A stretch of DNA of 64,000 nt from Paractinoplanes bogorensis (GTDB taxonomy: Bacteria > Actinomycetota > Actinomycetes > Mycobacteriales > Micromonosporaceae): assembly GCF_018829635.1 (NCBI RefSeq), contig NZ_JAHKKG010000005.1, forward strand, positions 620,001 to 684,000, read 5' to 3'. Position 1 is the first letter of the stretch. Each line of letters begins with the position of its first letter. The notes under the pieces are model-generated. The model saw only the letters and a list, made by a program, of their open reading frames with translations. It was not told where the DNA came from and ran no database searches. Positions 16,327 through 24,911 of the stretch are shown piece by piece. The translations under genes and the position numbers were made by a program.

Positions 16327-17166
16327 GTGCATGAGCGACGGATCGCTGTGGTCACCGGCACTTCCGGTCGCGTGGGGACGGCTGTCGCGACTGCCCTGGG
16401 TGCGGCGGGCTGGATGGTTCGAGGGGTCGACCGGGTGGCCGGCCCACGTACCGGTGTCGTCGGGGACCTGCGGGATGCCGAGGCGCGGCGGGGTGTTCTG
16501 CGCGGTGCGGATCTGCTGGTCCACGCGGCTGCCCTGCACGCGCCGCACGTCGGGCGGGTTGACGACCGGGAGTTCCGGGCGGTCAACGTCGACGTCACCG
16601 AGGCGCTGCTGGACGAAGCCGATCGGGTGGGTGTCGGGCGCGTGGTCTACATCAGCAGTACCAGCGTGTATGGGAGCGCGTTGGTGCCTACCGATCGGGC
16701 TGTGTGGGTGGACGAGGGCTTGGAGCCTCGTCCGCGCGACATCTATGACGAGACGAAGCTGGCTGCTGAGCGGCTGGTCGGCTCGGCCGTCATGTCGTCG
16801 GTCGTCCTGCGGATCGCCCGGTGTTTCCCGGAACCGCTGCCCGTGCTGGCCACCCATTTCCTGCATCGGGCGGTGGCTCTGGAAGACGTCGCGGCGGCCG
16901 TTGTGGCTGTCGCCGAGCCGAGCGCCCCGGCCGGGACGTTCAACATCGCCGGGCCGTTCCCGTTCACCCGGGCCGACTGCGTGGAGCTGCACGTTGACGC
17001 GGCCGGCCTGATCGCGGCGCGGCTTCCCGAGGTGGCTTCCGTTTTCCGCGTACGGAATTGGACGCTGCCACGCACGATCGACCGGGTCTACGACTCACGG
17101 GCTGCTGTCGAGGCGTTCGGTTATCACCCGGTTCACGGGATCCGTGAGTTGCTGGGCCTCCACTGA
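16327..17166 (+). CDS. NAD-dependent epimerase/dehydratase family protein
   Basis: 279-residue extended short-chain dehydrogenase. The Rossmann motif is VVTGTSGRVGTAVATAL (GxxGxxG, residues 8-18), and the catalytic part has ISSTSVYG, then YDETKLAAERL (YxxxK). GTG at 16327 gives VHERRIAVVTG; an earlier in-frame GTG-type start would add 30 unlikely residues. Probably acts on a nucleotide sugar or a related carbonyl substrate. The last codons (RELLGLH) are the first unit of the tandem repeat that follows. Confidence 0.85.
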   Translation: MHERRIAVVTGTSGRVGTAVATALGAAGWMVRGVDRVAGPRTGVVGDLRDAEARRGVLRGADLLVHAAALHAPHVGRVDDREFRAVNVDVTEALLDEADRVGVGRVVYISSTSVYGSALVPTDRAVWVDEGLEPRPRDIYDETKLAAERLVGSAVMSSVVLRIARCFPEPLPVLATHFLHRAVALEDVAAAVVAVAEPSAPAGTFNIAGPFPFTRADCVELHVDAAGLIAARLPEVASVFRVRNWTLPRTIDRVYDSRAAVEAFGYHPVHGIRELLGLH

Positions 17167-17363
17167 AGCGTGCCGCTCGCCTGATCGCCGGACGGATGGC
17201 CGGTGAGCTGCTGGTCCTCGACAGAAGGGTGCCGCTCGCCAGGTCGCCGGGCAGAACGCCGGTGAGCTGCCGGCCCTCCACCGAAGGAAGGGTGCCGCTC
17301 GCCGGGTCCCCGGGCAGAGGGCCGGTGAGTTGCTAGGCCCCGCTGAAGGGTGCCGCTCCCTGG
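17144..17363. repeat. 59-bp tandem repeat growing from the epimerase 3' end
   Basis: Units begin with GTGAG at 17144, 17203, 17262 and 17325. The spacing is 59, 59 and 63 bp, and the third unit carries a 4-bp GAAG insertion; the fourth unit is partial. The shared core is GAAGGGTGCCGCTCGCC. The first unit contains the last codons and stop of the epimerase gene, so the array extends that gene end downstream. Divergence between units suggests it is not recent. Confidence 0.85.
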
Positions 17364-17392
17364 CCAAGCCCGACATACGTACCGGCATCGCC

Positions 17393-17782
17393 TCAGCTCT
17401 CGACGTCCTGCCGCACCTGCCGCCTCGTGCGGCCCTGCTCGCCAGGCCGCCGGGTCGGGCGGAGGAAGGCGTCGCTCTGGTCGTGCGACATCACCGTGGT
17501 CTCGGCGCTGTGTGCTTCGACCTCGATGCGCGCCCGGCCGGCGGCGGGCCGGGCGAACTCGGCCAACTGTGGCGCGGCGGCCGCGCGGACGGTGTGGACG
17601 AGGGCGGCCGCCCGATGCTCGAAGGCAACTGCCTTGTCCCACCCGGGTGTCGTCGCCGGGTCGTGGTCGACGGTGGTGGGGAATGCCTGTTGGAGGCTGG
17701 CTTCCAGGTCGGTGGTCTGGTCTACGTCGGCTACGGCGTGATGAGCGTCGGCCCCGGCCACATCTCTGTCGACGCTGATCAA
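17393..17782 (-). CDS. Hypothetical protein, possibly a remnant
   Basis: 129 codons from a TTG start with strong GC3 bias (many GTC, GAC, GCC codons), unlike the surrounding sequence, so this strand was probably coding. The protein is acidic at the N-terminus (DRDVAGADAHHAVADVDQTT), has an alanine-rich middle and ends with an Arg-rich tail. I do not recognise it. No ribosome binding site is evident before TTG 17782, and the gene may be truncated. Confidence 0.35.
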   Translation of the reverse strand: MISVDRDVAGADAHHAVADVDQTTDLEASLQQAFPTTVDHDPATTPGWDKAVAFEHRAAALVHTVRAAAAPQLAEFARPAAGRARIEVEAHSAETTVMSHDQSDAFLRPTRRPGEQGRTRRQVRQDVES

Positions 17783-18393
17783 ATGGTTCCCGGATCGGCC
17801 GGACCGGCCTGGCCATTATGGGTTCCGGCGGTGCGGTCGGAGGCCGGGACATGCGGGCCCGGTAGCCGGGGGCGATCGTGCTCTGTGTGCGACTCAGCGA
17901 GGCGGCCAGCTCATTGGCGAGGGTCTGCTGCCCGTCGGGGCGATCGTGCTCTGTCTGCGGCTCAGCGAGGCGGCCAGCTCATTGACGGGGGTCTGCTGCC
18001 CGTCGGGTGCGAGGCGGCCGACGCGGTCTCGCAGCGCCGGACGGCCGGGGCGCGGCCGGAGTTGTCGGTGACGGAGTGGGCTGCGGAGTCGAGGGCGTGG
18101 CGGCCGCCCGGATCAGTTGGTCTCTGACGTCCGCGGGGGCCGTAGATCTGGGTGACGACCTGGTCGAGCCGGTGGGCGTCGGTGCGGAGCCGCCGTGGGC
18201 GATCACTGCGGCAAGTACCAGGACCCGATATTCCCCATGCGCCGGGGTGATTGCCGGGAGGTCACACGCACGGCGTCTCGGGTGTGGTGTGGGTGGTGAC
18301 GCTTGGGGGCGTACGGGGAAATGGGTGGTCCGGTGTGGATTTGCGTGGTGGCTCGGCGTGAAAGTGTCGGGGGGTCGTGGGAAACTTCCGCGC
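17783..18393. other. Gene-poor region with duplicated segment
   Basis: About 600 bp without a convincing gene, apart from the 68-bp direct duplication at 17871-18006. The end of this region must carry the promoter of the gene at 18394. One copy of the CGTACGGGGAAA oligomer lies at 18310. Confidence 0.4.
17871..18006. repeat. 68-bp direct tandem duplication
   Basis: Two copies of 68 bp, 17871-17938 and 17939-18006, each starting GGCGATCGTGCTCTGT and ending GGTCTGCTGCCCGTCG. They differ at only a few positions, so the duplication is fairly young. No gene is disrupted. Confidence 0.85.
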
Positions 18394-18942
18394 GTGGCCG
18401 ATGACAAGGGTGGGTTGGAAGCGGCGTCGCTGATCGCGGTCGAGGGGGGCGGCTGGTCGGGGTTGTTGTTCGACAATCCGGTGGTGGGGCTGGGTCCCGA
18501 GTTGACGTGGTCGTGTGTGGTTCCGCTGGCGCCGGTCGACGGGGAGTCGTTGACGCTCGATGTGGAGTGGTTGCCGTGGGCGGCGGCGGATTGGCGGACG
18601 CTGAGCGGGGTGGAGGTGGCGTGTTCGTCGTTTGCCGAGCCGGTGGAGGCGTCGGTGCGGTTCCAGGGCCATTTCCGGTACGACGTGGTGGCTCTGCGGG
18701 TGGCCGGGCAGGACGGTTCGCGGGTGCGGGTGGTGGCCACGTTGTCCGGTGATCTGGACGGTCTGGGGCCGGCGGAGTTCACGGTCGAGGCGTGGCTGGC
18801 TTTTCAGGGGTTTTCGGTGCAGTTGCGGGAGGTGTCGTCGGCTGAGGCGGCGCGGGCGCGGCTGGGTGGGTTCGTCGATGTGGCGGGGCTGGCCGAGGTT
18901 GCTGATCCGCGGGGCATCGCGTTCCGGTTCGCGCCCGGTTAG
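18394..18942 (+). CDS. Hypothetical protein
   Basis: 182-residue protein without recognised domain. It is beta-rich, with alternating hydrophobic stretches such as LTWSCVVPLAP, YDVVALRVAG and VRVVATLSGDL, suggesting a beta-sandwich. GTG 18394 is a plausible start, preceded by no strong ribosome binding site. Nine bases separate it from the alpha/beta hydrolase gene, so the two probably form a transcription unit. Confidence 0.7.
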   Translation: MADDKGGLEAASLIAVEGGGWSGLLFDNPVVGLGPELTWSCVVPLAPVDGESLTLDVEWLPWAAADWRTLSGVEVACSSFAEPVEASVRFQGHFRYDVVALRVAGQDGSRVRVVATLSGDLDGLGPAEFTVEAWLAFQGFSVQLREVSSAEAARARLGGFVDVAGLAEVADPRGIAFRFAPG

Positions 18943-18951
18943 TTTCGGCGC

Positions 18952-19476
18952 ATGGCCGATGCGGTGGTGGTTCCTGGGGGCAGTCACGGCAGCTACGCGG
19001 GTTTGCTGGCTTATGCGGGTGGTGTGCCGCAGTTCCGGGGTGCCACGGTGCACCGTCATGACTGGACCGAGGCGCCGCCGGCGGAGTTGTCGGAGTCGTG
19101 GGTGTGCGGGCAGGTGCGGCCGGTGCTCGACCGGTTGGGTGGGCAGCCGTTGCTGGTCGGGAAGTCGCTGGGGAGTTTCGCGGCGGGTCTGGCGGCGGAG
19201 CGGAGTCTGCCCGCGGTGTGGTTGACGCCGTTGTTGTCGGTGCCGTGGGTGCCGGCGGCTCTGGAGCGTGCGACGGCGCCGTTTCTGCTGGTCGGCGGCA
19301 CGGCCGACAAGGCGTGGGATCGGGCTGCGGCGCGGAGGCTTTCCCCGTACGTGGTGGAGGTGCCCGCCGCTGATCACGGGATGGTGGTGCCGGGGCCGTT
19401 GACGGACACGATCGCGGTTTTGGCGCGGATCGTGGTGGCGATCGACGAGTTCCTCGACGACATCGGGTGGCCGTAA
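18952..19476 (+). CDS. Small alpha/beta hydrolase
   Basis: 174-residue alpha/beta hydrolase. It has the oxyanion-side PGGSHGSYAGLL, the nucleophile elbow LVGKSLGSFAA (Ser in GxSxG), an acid region VGGTADKAWD, and the catalytic His in VPAADHGMVVPG. It lacks a lid domain, as in the small RBBP9/KANL3-like hydrolases. Substrate unknown. Confidence 0.82.
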   Translation: MADAVVVPGGSHGSYAGLLAYAGGVPQFRGATVHRHDWTEAPPAELSESWVCGQVRPVLDRLGGQPLLVGKSLGSFAAGLAAERSLPAVWLTPLLSVPWVPAALERATAPFLLVGGTADKAWDRAAARRLSPYVVEVPAADHGMVVPGPLTDTIAVLARIVVAIDEFLDDIGWP

Positions 19477-19547
19477 TCCGGTTCCGTACGGTGCTGGTTC
19501 GGCTGATACTGGCTCTTCGTGTGTTGTCGGGTGACGGAGGATTCGGC

Positions 19548-19895
19548 ATGAGCCGGGCTGTGCGGGTGACCGTGCGTGGCAGTTTCGACGGGTTGAGTGC
19601 TGAGCAGATGGCGGCGCTGGTGGCGGACGGTCCGGCCCACGATTTCATGAACACGCAGTACACGGCGGACGGTTATCTGGCCTATGACCTGCCGGGGCGG
19701 CCGTTTTTCACGTTCCGGTTCGCTGAGGAGGCGCCGGATGCCGAGGGGGTGCCGGAGGCGGGTCTGCGGGCGCAGATCAAGGCCGAGGAGTGGTTGGCCG
19801 CCCATGGTTATCCGTTCAAGAACGTGACGGTGCAGGTGGTCGACATGGCCGAGGTGCCGTTGGGTAAGCGGGGCCGTCGTGAGGCGTCCCGCTGA
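19548..19895 (+). CDS. DUF6204 family protein
   Basis: 115-residue protein; ATG 19548 follows GGAGG by 7 nt, which decides the start. The patterns VTVRGSFDGLSAEQMAAL, LAYDLPGRPFFTFRF, AEEWLAAHGYPFKNV and the end PLGKRGRR match what I know as DUF6204. Function unknown; probably cytosolic. Confidence 0.75.
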   Translation: MSRAVRVTVRGSFDGLSAEQMAALVADGPAHDFMNTQYTADGYLAYDLPGRPFFTFRFAEEAPDAEGVPEAGLRAQIKAEEWLAAHGYPFKNVTVQVVDMAEVPLGKRGRREASR

Positions 19896-19942
19896 TCCGT
19901 TATTCGGTTTCGCCGGGCCGGGGCTGGTGGTAGACAGCGCGG

Positions 19943-20689
19943 GTGAGTCTTGACTTCGACGAGTTGCTGCGGTTGATCGACGAGCGGTCGGCCGCGTTCC
20001 GGGCCGTGGTGGCGTCGGCGCCTGACCTTGATGTGCGGGTGCCGTCGTGCCCGGAGTGGACGTTGTTCGATCTGGTGCAGCATCTCGGTGAGGGGCGCCG
20101 GAAGTGGGCGGCCATCGTGGCGGCGGGGCCGGCGGATGCTCCCGCGCCGAAGCCGGTGTGGGCGAGCCCGGCCCCGCGGGAGTCGCTCGACGGGTGGATG
20201 GCCGCGTCGACCGGGCTGATGCTGGACGCGTTGCGGACCGCCGGCCCCGACGGTGGGTGCTGGACGTGGTGGCCGGGCACGGCGACGCCGGAGACCGCGG
20301 CCGGGGTGGCTCGGCATCAGTTGCAGGAGTTCGCGGTGCACACCTATGACGCGCAGCTCGCCGTGGGGTCTGCGGAGCCGTTGCCCGAGGTGGTGGCGCT
20401 CGACGGCGTGGAGGAGTTCCTGCACACGTGCGGGACGACCGAGGTTCCTTGGCCGTACGAGCCGGTGGTGCTCGCCTACCAGACGACCGAGGGCCCGTCC
20501 TGGAGTGTGCGGCTGGACGGCGACGGCGCCCACGTCAGTCACCCGGCCACCTCGGCCGATGCCGTCATCACCGCCTCGGCGAGTGAGCTGGTGATGCTCT
20601 TCTACGGGCGGATCACCCTGGACGCGGTGAAGCTGGACGGCGATCGGCGGCACTACGAGCGCCTGATCGACTGGGACCCGACGGCGTAG
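19943..20689 (+). CDS. Maleylpyruvate isomerase family mycothiol-dependent enzyme
   Basis: 248-residue protein of the DinB-like mycothiol-dependent family (TIGR03083 type). The N-terminal four-helix domain carries the metal ligands in LVQHLGE and in RHQLQEFAVHTYDAQ (His-x3-Glu-x3-His). A short C-terminal domain follows (WSVRLDGDGAHV). Members use mycothiol, the actinobacterial thiol, for isomerisation or transfer reactions; the substrate here is unknown. A relative lies at 45235. Confidence 0.87.
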   Translation: MSLDFDELLRLIDERSAAFRAVVASAPDLDVRVPSCPEWTLFDLVQHLGEGRRKWAAIVAAGPADAPAPKPVWASPAPRESLDGWMAASTGLMLDALRTAGPDGGCWTWWPGTATPETAAGVARHQLQEFAVHTYDAQLAVGSAEPLPEVVALDGVEEFLHTCGTTEVPWPYEPVVLAYQTTEGPSWSVRLDGDGAHVSHPATSADAVITASASELVMLFYGRITLDAVKLDGDRRHYERLIDWDPTA

Positions 20690-20746
20690 CGCCGGTCTTC
20701 GCCGGTTCCGGGGGCCGGGGCCGCGTTTCCGCTGCAGGATGACTGT

Positions 20747-21178
20747 ATGTGGCGGCGGGTGGTCTCCTGGGTGGTGCTCGTGGGGACGTCGGCGCTGTTC
20801 ACCGGCTGCACCGCCTCGGACGAGGTCGAGGGCGGTGCCAGCCCGGTCCCGCCGTCGTCCCTGCCTGTGCTTGCCTCACCGGACGCCGGGCGGGAGCTCG
20901 TGCGGGTGACCGACCACACCGGCAGTTGGTCACAGAGTGTGGGCGGGGACGAGGACACCGGTGCGGTCGACTTCTCCGTGACCTGCGTGGGTGGCGGATT
21001 CCTGGTGGTCACGTACCGGGTCGCCGGCGCCGCGAAGGCCTTGGCCAGGATGCCCTGCGACGGCGGGGAGGTCTCCCGCAACCGGGACGACTCGATCGGC
21101 CCGGGGCCGATCACCGTCACCGTCGAGCCGGACGGCGATCAGCGGTGGTCTGCGGTCGTCGCGCGTGCCACCGGGTAG
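20747..21178 (+). CDS. Small lipoprotein of unknown function
   Basis: 143-residue exported lipoprotein. The signal MWRRVVSWVVLVGTSALFTGC ends in the lipobox LFTGC at residue 20 or so. A linker rich in Pro and Ser follows, then a beta-rich domain with two further cysteines (FSVTCVGGG and RMPCDGG) that could form a disulfide. Stand-alone gene; family not recognised. Confidence 0.75.
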   Translation: MWRRVVSWVVLVGTSALFTGCTASDEVEGGASPVPPSSLPVLASPDAGRELVRVTDHTGSWSQSVGGDEDTGAVDFSVTCVGGGFLVVTYRVAGAAKALARMPCDGGEVSRNRDDSIGPGPITVTVEPDGDQRWSAVVARATG

Positions 21179-21190
21179 CGGACCGTTTGG

Positions 21191-21757
21191 TCAGGTGGTG
21201 GCGGGCTGGTAGGACAGGCCGTCGGTGGCTGGGGTCAGGATGGCGGCGTAGCCGGTGGCGATGGAGTGGTCGTCGAGTTCGAAGCCGATGTGGGCGCGGC
21301 GTAGCGGGACCTGTGTGTGGACGGCGGTGGCGATGCCGGCCAGCCATCGGTCCAGGTCGGCGCGCCACCGCAGGGTTTCGGGGCCGCTGCCGGGGCTGAA
21401 CGGGAAGCCACCGATCCGGCGGTCGGTGCGGGCCAGGGCGCCCATGGGCAGGTAGAGCTCGAGTTCGTCGGTGTCGTCCTCGTCGTAGCGGGTCAGGAAG
21501 GCGCCGCACACGGATCGGCGGCCCGACGGCAGGGTCACGGTGCCGCACAGGTGGTCGTGTTCGCGGAGGCCGGCCAGGCTGAGTTCGCTGTCGGCAAGTC
21601 CGAGGCGGTCGTGGCATCCGTGGACGTCGGCGGCGCGCCACAGTGCCTGGAGTGCCCGCTCGGCCCGGTGGTCGTCGGCGGCGCCCAGGTCGAGCGAGAG
21701 CTCGTAGAAGCCGCCACGCCAGTTCGCCTCGTCGCTGAGGTCGTCTGCGGAAGCCAT
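21191..21757 (-). CDS. Hypothetical protein
   Basis: 188-residue soluble protein, start ATG 21757. It contains WRGGFYELSLDLG near the N-terminus, a central LCGTVTLPSGRRSVCGAFL and acidic RYDEDDTDELELYLP. The codon bias is strong. I do not know the family; the pattern suggests an alpha/beta protein. It is convergent with the lipoprotein gene, with 12 bp between the stops. Confidence 0.72.
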   Translation of the reverse strand: MASADDLSDEANWRGGFYELSLDLGAADDHRAERALQALWRAADVHGCHDRLGLADSELSLAGLREHDHLCGTVTLPSGRRSVCGAFLTRYDEDDTDELELYLPMGALARTDRRIGGFPFSPGSGPETLRWRADLDRWLAGIATAVHTQVPLRRAHIGFELDDHSIATGYAAILTPATDGLSYQPATT

Positions 21758-22071
21758 GGCACCAGGATCCCGGATCGTGGTCTTCCCCCGTCTCCCGCCC
21801 GGCCTGGCCGGCCACGGGTCGCCTGGTTGTTGCCGGCCGGATCGGGGGTGCCCGTTGTGCTCGAGTTTCTCAGGCAGCCGGAGGTCGCGCAGCGGCCCGG
21901 CACGGTCGCCTTGGTCGCGCGGAGCCTCCGGTTCAGGATTGGTGCTGGTGTGGAGTCGACGAGGCGTACGGGAGCGGGATTTTTTTTTATGTGGTGTCGA
22001 TGGGGGCACTTTTCGAACGTCGTGTGGGTGTGCGGCGCAGGGCCGTGCCGGGTGAGAGCCGGAGGATGACC

Positions 22072-22422
22072 GTGAAGTACATGCTGCTGATCAACGCTGG
22101 GGCTGTGGGCGAGGACGGGGTCAACAACGACTGCACGGTGCAGGACTGGCAGACGTTCGACAAGGCGGTGCAGGAGGCGGGGATTTTCGTGTCGGGGGAG
22201 TCGCTGGCTGATCTGGTGACGGCGACGACGGTGCGGGTGGCCGCGGACGGGACGCGCAGTGTGGTGGATGGGCCGTTCGCGGAGACGCGGGAGGTGCTGG
22301 GCGGCTTCTATGTGATCGACGTGCCGGATCTGGACGCGGCGCTGGACTGGGCGGCGCGGTGCCCGGGGTCGTGGGGCAGCGGTTCGGTGGTGGTGCGGCC
22401 GGTGGCGGACTTCGGTGCCTGA
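22072..22422 (+). CDS. DGPF/YciI-family protein, partner of second ECF42 sigma factor
   Basis: 116-residue DGPF protein. It opens MKYMLLINAG when read from GTG 22072 and contains the full signature VVDGPFAETREVLGGFYVIDV. GGAGG at 22061 lies 6 nt before GTG 22072 and directly abuts ATG 22066, so the GTG is the better start. It overlaps the following sigma gene by 8 bp. Same gene order (DGPF then sigma) as at 9.3-10.9 kb. Confidence 0.87.
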   Translation: MKYMLLINAGAVGEDGVNNDCTVQDWQTFDKAVQEAGIFVSGESLADLVTATTVRVAADGTRSVVDGPFAETREVLGGFYVIDVPDLDAALDWAARCPGSWGSGSVVVRPVADFGA

Positions 22423-23641
22423 GCGCTTCCCGATGGTGCAGCACGATGCGGTGGAGGCGGTGTTCCGGGAGGAGCACGGCCGGTTGCTGGGGGCGCTGGT
22501 GCGGCGGTTCGGGGATCTGGACCTGGCCGAGGAGGTGACGTCGGCGGCGATCGAGGCGGCGCTGGTGCACTGGCCGGTGCAGGGGGTGCCGGAGCGGCCC
22601 GGGGCGTGGCTGATGGCGACGGCGCGGCGTAAGGCGGTGGACCGGTTGCGGCGGGATCGGACGTACGCGGCGAAGCTGGCTCTGCTGCACGTCGACTCGG
22701 TGACGGAGATCCCGGAGGGTGCGGAGTTTCCGGACGACCGGTTGCAGTTGTTCTTCACCTGTGCGCATCCGGCGCTGGCGGAGGACGCGCGGGGTGCGTT
22801 GACGTTGCGGTGCCTGGCCGGGTTCAGCACGGTGGAGGTGGCGCGGGCCTATCTGGTGCCGGCGGCGACGATGGCGCAGCGTCTCGTCCGGGCGAAGAAG
22901 AAGATCCGGGAGGCGCGGATCCCGTTCCGGGTGCCGGGTGCGGACGAGTTGCCGCAGCGGTTGCCGGGGGTGCTGCAGACCCTGTATTCGATTTTCACCG
23001 AGGGGTATGCGGCGCAGCGGGCCGACCTGGCCGACGAGGCGATCCGGCTGGTGCGGATCCTGCACGGGCTGTTGCCGGGCGAGCGGGAGGTGACCGGCCT
23101 GCTGGCGTTGATGCTGCTTGTGCACGCCCGGCGGGAGGCCCGGATCGGCGTGGACGGGTCGCTGGTGCTGCTCGGTGACCAGGACCGGGGGTGCTGGGAC
23201 GCGACGATGATCGCCGAGGGGCTGGCGCTGGTGCCGCGGGCCCTGGCCGGGGCGGCCGGACCGTACGGGGTGCAGGCGGCGATCGCGGCCCTGCACGACG
23301 AGGCGGCGGACGTGGCGACCACCGACTGGCCGCAGATCGTGGCTCTCTATGACGTGTTGCATGCCCTCACCGCATCCCCCGTCGTGGCGTTGAACCGGGC
23401 CGCCGCCGTCGCGATGCGGGACGGTCCGCTGGCTGGTCTCACCCTGATTGACGCTTTGACGGACGACGAGCGTTTACGGGACTACGCGCCTTTGCACACC
23501 GCCCGCGCCGACCTGCTGTTCCGCGCCGGGATGGCCGGGGAGGCGGCCGTGGCGTACGGGAAAGCGCTGGATCTGGCCGTGACCGACCTCGACCGGGCCC
23601 ACCTGCGCCGGCGCCTGAGGGAGATCACCGACGGACCGTGA
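22415..23641 (+). CDS. ECF42-type RNA polymerase sigma factor with long C-terminal extension
   Basis: 408-residue sigma factor. Region 2 is near residues 10-80 (RRFGDLDLAEEVTSAAIEAAL reduced to DLDLAEEVTS, then PGAWLMATARRKAVDRLRRD) and region 4 near 115-170 (TLRCLAGFSTVEVARAYLVP, MAQRLVRAKKKIREA). A DUF6596/TPR-like tail follows (FTEGY, LLALMLLVHARREAR, TDWPQIVALYDVL). It is a paralogue of the 9305-10495 protein, clearly diverged. GTG 22415 is used; ATG 22433 is an alternative. Confidence 0.92.
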   Translation: MPERFPMVQHDAVEAVFREEHGRLLGALVRRFGDLDLAEEVTSAAIEAALVHWPVQGVPERPGAWLMATARRKAVDRLRRDRTYAAKLALLHVDSVTEIPEGAEFPDDRLQLFFTCAHPALAEDARGALTLRCLAGFSTVEVARAYLVPAATMAQRLVRAKKKIREARIPFRVPGADELPQRLPGVLQTLYSIFTEGYAAQRADLADEAIRLVRILHGLLPGEREVTGLLALMLLVHARREARIGVDGSLVLLGDQDRGCWDATMIAEGLALVPRALAGAAGPYGVQAAIAALHDEAADVATTDWPQIVALYDVLHALTASPVVALNRAAAVAMRDGPLAGLTLIDALTDDERLRDYAPLHTARADLLFRAGMAGEAAVAYGKALDLAVTDLDRAHLRRRLREITDGP

Positions 23642-24032
23642 CGAGCGCCTGGCCGTGGCCGGCCTGCTCGACACCCTGAACCCGCCGGCTGTCCGGCGGT
23701 CCCAGAGATCGCAGCGACAGCACGACCCGCTACGCCGGTCACCTGCCCCAAGCACTTTCTTCTCCTGGTCGTGCCGACCCTGGTGTCCTCCGCCCTTCGT
23801 TGTGACGGGCGAGTACCGGCCCGCAGTAGGTCAGAGTTCAGACCTCGACGGTGTTGGAAATGGTCCCTGCCATACGTTCAAAACCGGTGCTGATGTAGGC
23901 GCTTCATAGTGAGCGGAGTAGCACCGAGCCTTTGTGTGGATTCCATTGTTGAGACCGGACGGCCGGTGGTATCACCACCGGCCGTTTGCAGGAATCGGCG
24001 AGGGGTTGGCCGTCTGTGCCCCCGATCCTCGG
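23642..24032. other. Intergenic region downstream of sigma gene
   Basis: About 390 bp without a convincing gene. It is visibly less GC-rich than the surroundings in its second half. It contains the strong hairpin at 23959-23985. This is the left boundary of the atypical segment reaching to about 26.4 kb. Confidence 0.4.
23959..23985. terminator. Strong hairpin, probable terminator
   Basis: Perfect 12-bp stem ACGGCCGGTGGT / ACCACCGGCCGT with a 3-nt loop (ATC). It lies 48 bp beyond the stop of the minus-strand gene at 24033. The plus side is followed by TTTG only, so there is no real U-tract, as is common in actinobacteria. Confidence 0.7.
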
Positions 24033-24911
24033 CTATCCGACGGGACTCGGTGCTTGGCCGCGCCGCAGGATGAAACTGATCGCGTATCCTCCGGCGTTGT
24101 CCGCGAACTTGTTTCCTATATCCCATGGGCAAATGATCAGAGTGCCGTTGCCGGCCAATCCATATCGGCCCATGTTGCGACGCGCGAAAGTCGCATTTTC
24201 AACGTGTTTGGGACGGTTGCTGTCCCGTCGGTCCCTGTTGCCGTTATTGAACTGAATCCAACGGTCCTTCGAATTCTCGCCACCGCTGTACCACGTTCCC
24301 TGCACTGCCGGAGAGCAGATCAGCAGGCCGCCCTCCTGCCGGGCGAACTCACTATCCTCGTCCGAGGACACCTTGAAACCCCAAGGGTCGCGGGCCTTGG
24401 CCTCCTGGATCCTCTCCGGAAACTCCTTGTTGATAGCGTCGCCGATGGCCTTGATGACCGGTATCGCCTCGGGGTGTCCGACGAGAGTGGCGGTCAGGTC
24501 TGCGCCGGCGGTGACGACGCTGACGATGCTGTCGACATACTAGTTCTTGACCTCCTTGGCGAACGTGGCCACACCCAGGGCGTAGACGATCTCGATGGTG
24601 TCGCCGTCGCGGAACCCGTTGACGCCGATACCGAAATTGTTCGACGCGGAGATGAACGCAACCATCCCAAAATCGAGATCACTGTTCCAGTCGACGAATT
24701 GGCCGAACCCGTCCGGAGAACCATCCACCGCACCTACGGTCGACTTGGCCAGAGCGTCAACCGCGACATTGCCGGCCGGTGCAACCACATCGGCCTTATG
24801 GGCCACCTGACCCTTGAGCGCCAACGCAGCGTAACTCGGCCGGGTCCGGATCTTTCGACCCTTGGCGGCGATCTTCGAGTAACTGCCACTGGGTATGGAG
24901 AAGTCAGCCAT
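24033..24911 (-). pseudogene. Unknown gene split by one in-frame amber codon
   Basis: Frame from ATG 24911 runs 123 codons to a TAG at 24540-24542, then stays open in the same frame for another 168 codons to TAG at 24033. Without the first TAG the product would be about 292 residues. The N part reads MADFSIPSGSYSKIAAKG and later WNSDLDFGMVAFISASNN. The C part has YSGGENSKDRWIQFNNGN and a beta-rich end (GTLIICPWDIGN). Codons such as AAT, ATA, AAA and GAT are commoner than in neighbouring genes, suggesting transfer. No family recognised. One base change (for example CAG to TAG) explains the break. A sequencing error or readthrough remains possible. Confidence 0.65.

Noticed and set aside
14555..18006. 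Could the tandem arrays be CRISPR?
   Set aside because: Units are directly adjacent without unique spacers, unit lengths differ, and no cas genes are present.
17330..18127. Plus-strand frame of 265 codons in the repeat zone
   Set aside because: It crosses both the 59-bp and 68-bp repeats, has no codon bias of its own and no motif; the opposite strand shows better coding bias at 17393-17782.
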